A stretch of DNA of 64,000 bases from Hyphococcus sp. (GTDB taxonomy: Bacteria > Pseudomonadota > Alphaproteobacteria > Caulobacterales > Parvularculaceae). This document shows positions 63,955 to 64,000 of this stretch, in pieces. The notes under the pieces are model-generated. The model was given only the letters and a program-made list of their open reading frames with translations, ran no database searches and was not told where the DNA came from. The DNA lies in the NCBI GenBank assembly GCA_028284345.1, contig JANQRY010000008.1:186001-250000 (forward strand). The letters run 5' to 3'. Every line of letters starts with the position of its first letter. Position 1 is the first letter of the stretch. The position numbers were made by a program, and so were the translations under genes.

Positions 63955-64000
63955 ACCAGATGTTTCCCTACATGTTCGGATAGTTCGGGCCCCCGCCGCC

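Noticed and set aside
1-64000. CRISPR arrays, insertion sequences with transposases, prophage genes
   Set aside because: No regularly spaced repeats, no transposase or phage structural motif seen in any frame.

Overview
The window is about 64 kb of GC-rich, densely packed bacterial chromosome. Gene content and order point to an alphaproteobacterium: tkt next to a zauP/zapA pair, mutS-glnD-murJ-trpS, sucD-sucA-sucB-lpd, class I lysyl-tRNA synthetase, and SapC and PrkA/YeaH/SpoVR proteins. A lineage near Parvularculales/Hyphomonadales/Caulobacterales is my inference from gene flavour only; no rRNA gene is present to test it.

Layout. 1-8.5 kb: 5' part of transketolase (cut by the window edge), cell-division genes zauP/zapA, phosphoglycerate mutase, an isoaspartyl peptidase, an ECF sigma/DUF6768 pair, a lipid-linked-sugar glycosyltransferase, trpS and murJ. 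8.5-17 kb: glnD, mutS, a YgjP-like metalloprotein and a class A penicillin-binding protein. 17-23 kb: TetR regulator, OmpA-type porin, secreted M28 peptidase, cobalamin adenosyltransferase and a POT peptide transporter. 23-32 kb: the 2-oxoglutarate dehydrogenase/succinyl-CoA synthetase cluster (sucD-sucA-sucB-lpd) with ExoD and DUF5671 membrane proteins. The partner sucC is 22.6 kb away at 53.3-54.5 kb.

32.1-37.3 kb is the accessory part. It starts with a 650-base gene-free stretch rich in hairpins that ends in a strong minus-strand terminator, a candidate unidentified RNA gene. DUF938 methyltransferase, radical SAM and SYLF genes and tRNA-Gly(CCC) follow. Beyond the tRNA lies a small low-GC islet with an orphan membrane protein, a 47-base near-perfect hairpin, an orphan secreted protein, a frameshifted Rhs/YD-repeat remnant, and two copies of a 30-base direct repeat 1.1 kb apart.

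37.3-51.4 kb returns to housekeeping: gloB, hisC-tyrC, the stationary-phase/stress operon prkA-yeaH-spoVR, and lysS. 51.5-53.3 kb is a second foreign-looking patch with one orphan membrane-anchored protein. 53.3-64 kb holds sucC, an ArsR/AHSA1 pair with a visible operator, SapC, a DnaQ-fold exonuclease, yjbQ, an S49 peptidase, polyprenyl synthase, a MraY/WecA-type transferase, ispE and a TPR lipoprotein.

The main oddities are: GlnD with its uridylyl-removing HD active site apparently lost; two genes (DUF5671 protein and DnaQ-fold exonuclease) whose reading frames only make sense if translation starts at ATC; the E2o subunit with two lipoyl domains; the split sucC/sucD; the hairpin-rich RNA-like locus; and the Rhs remnant islet.
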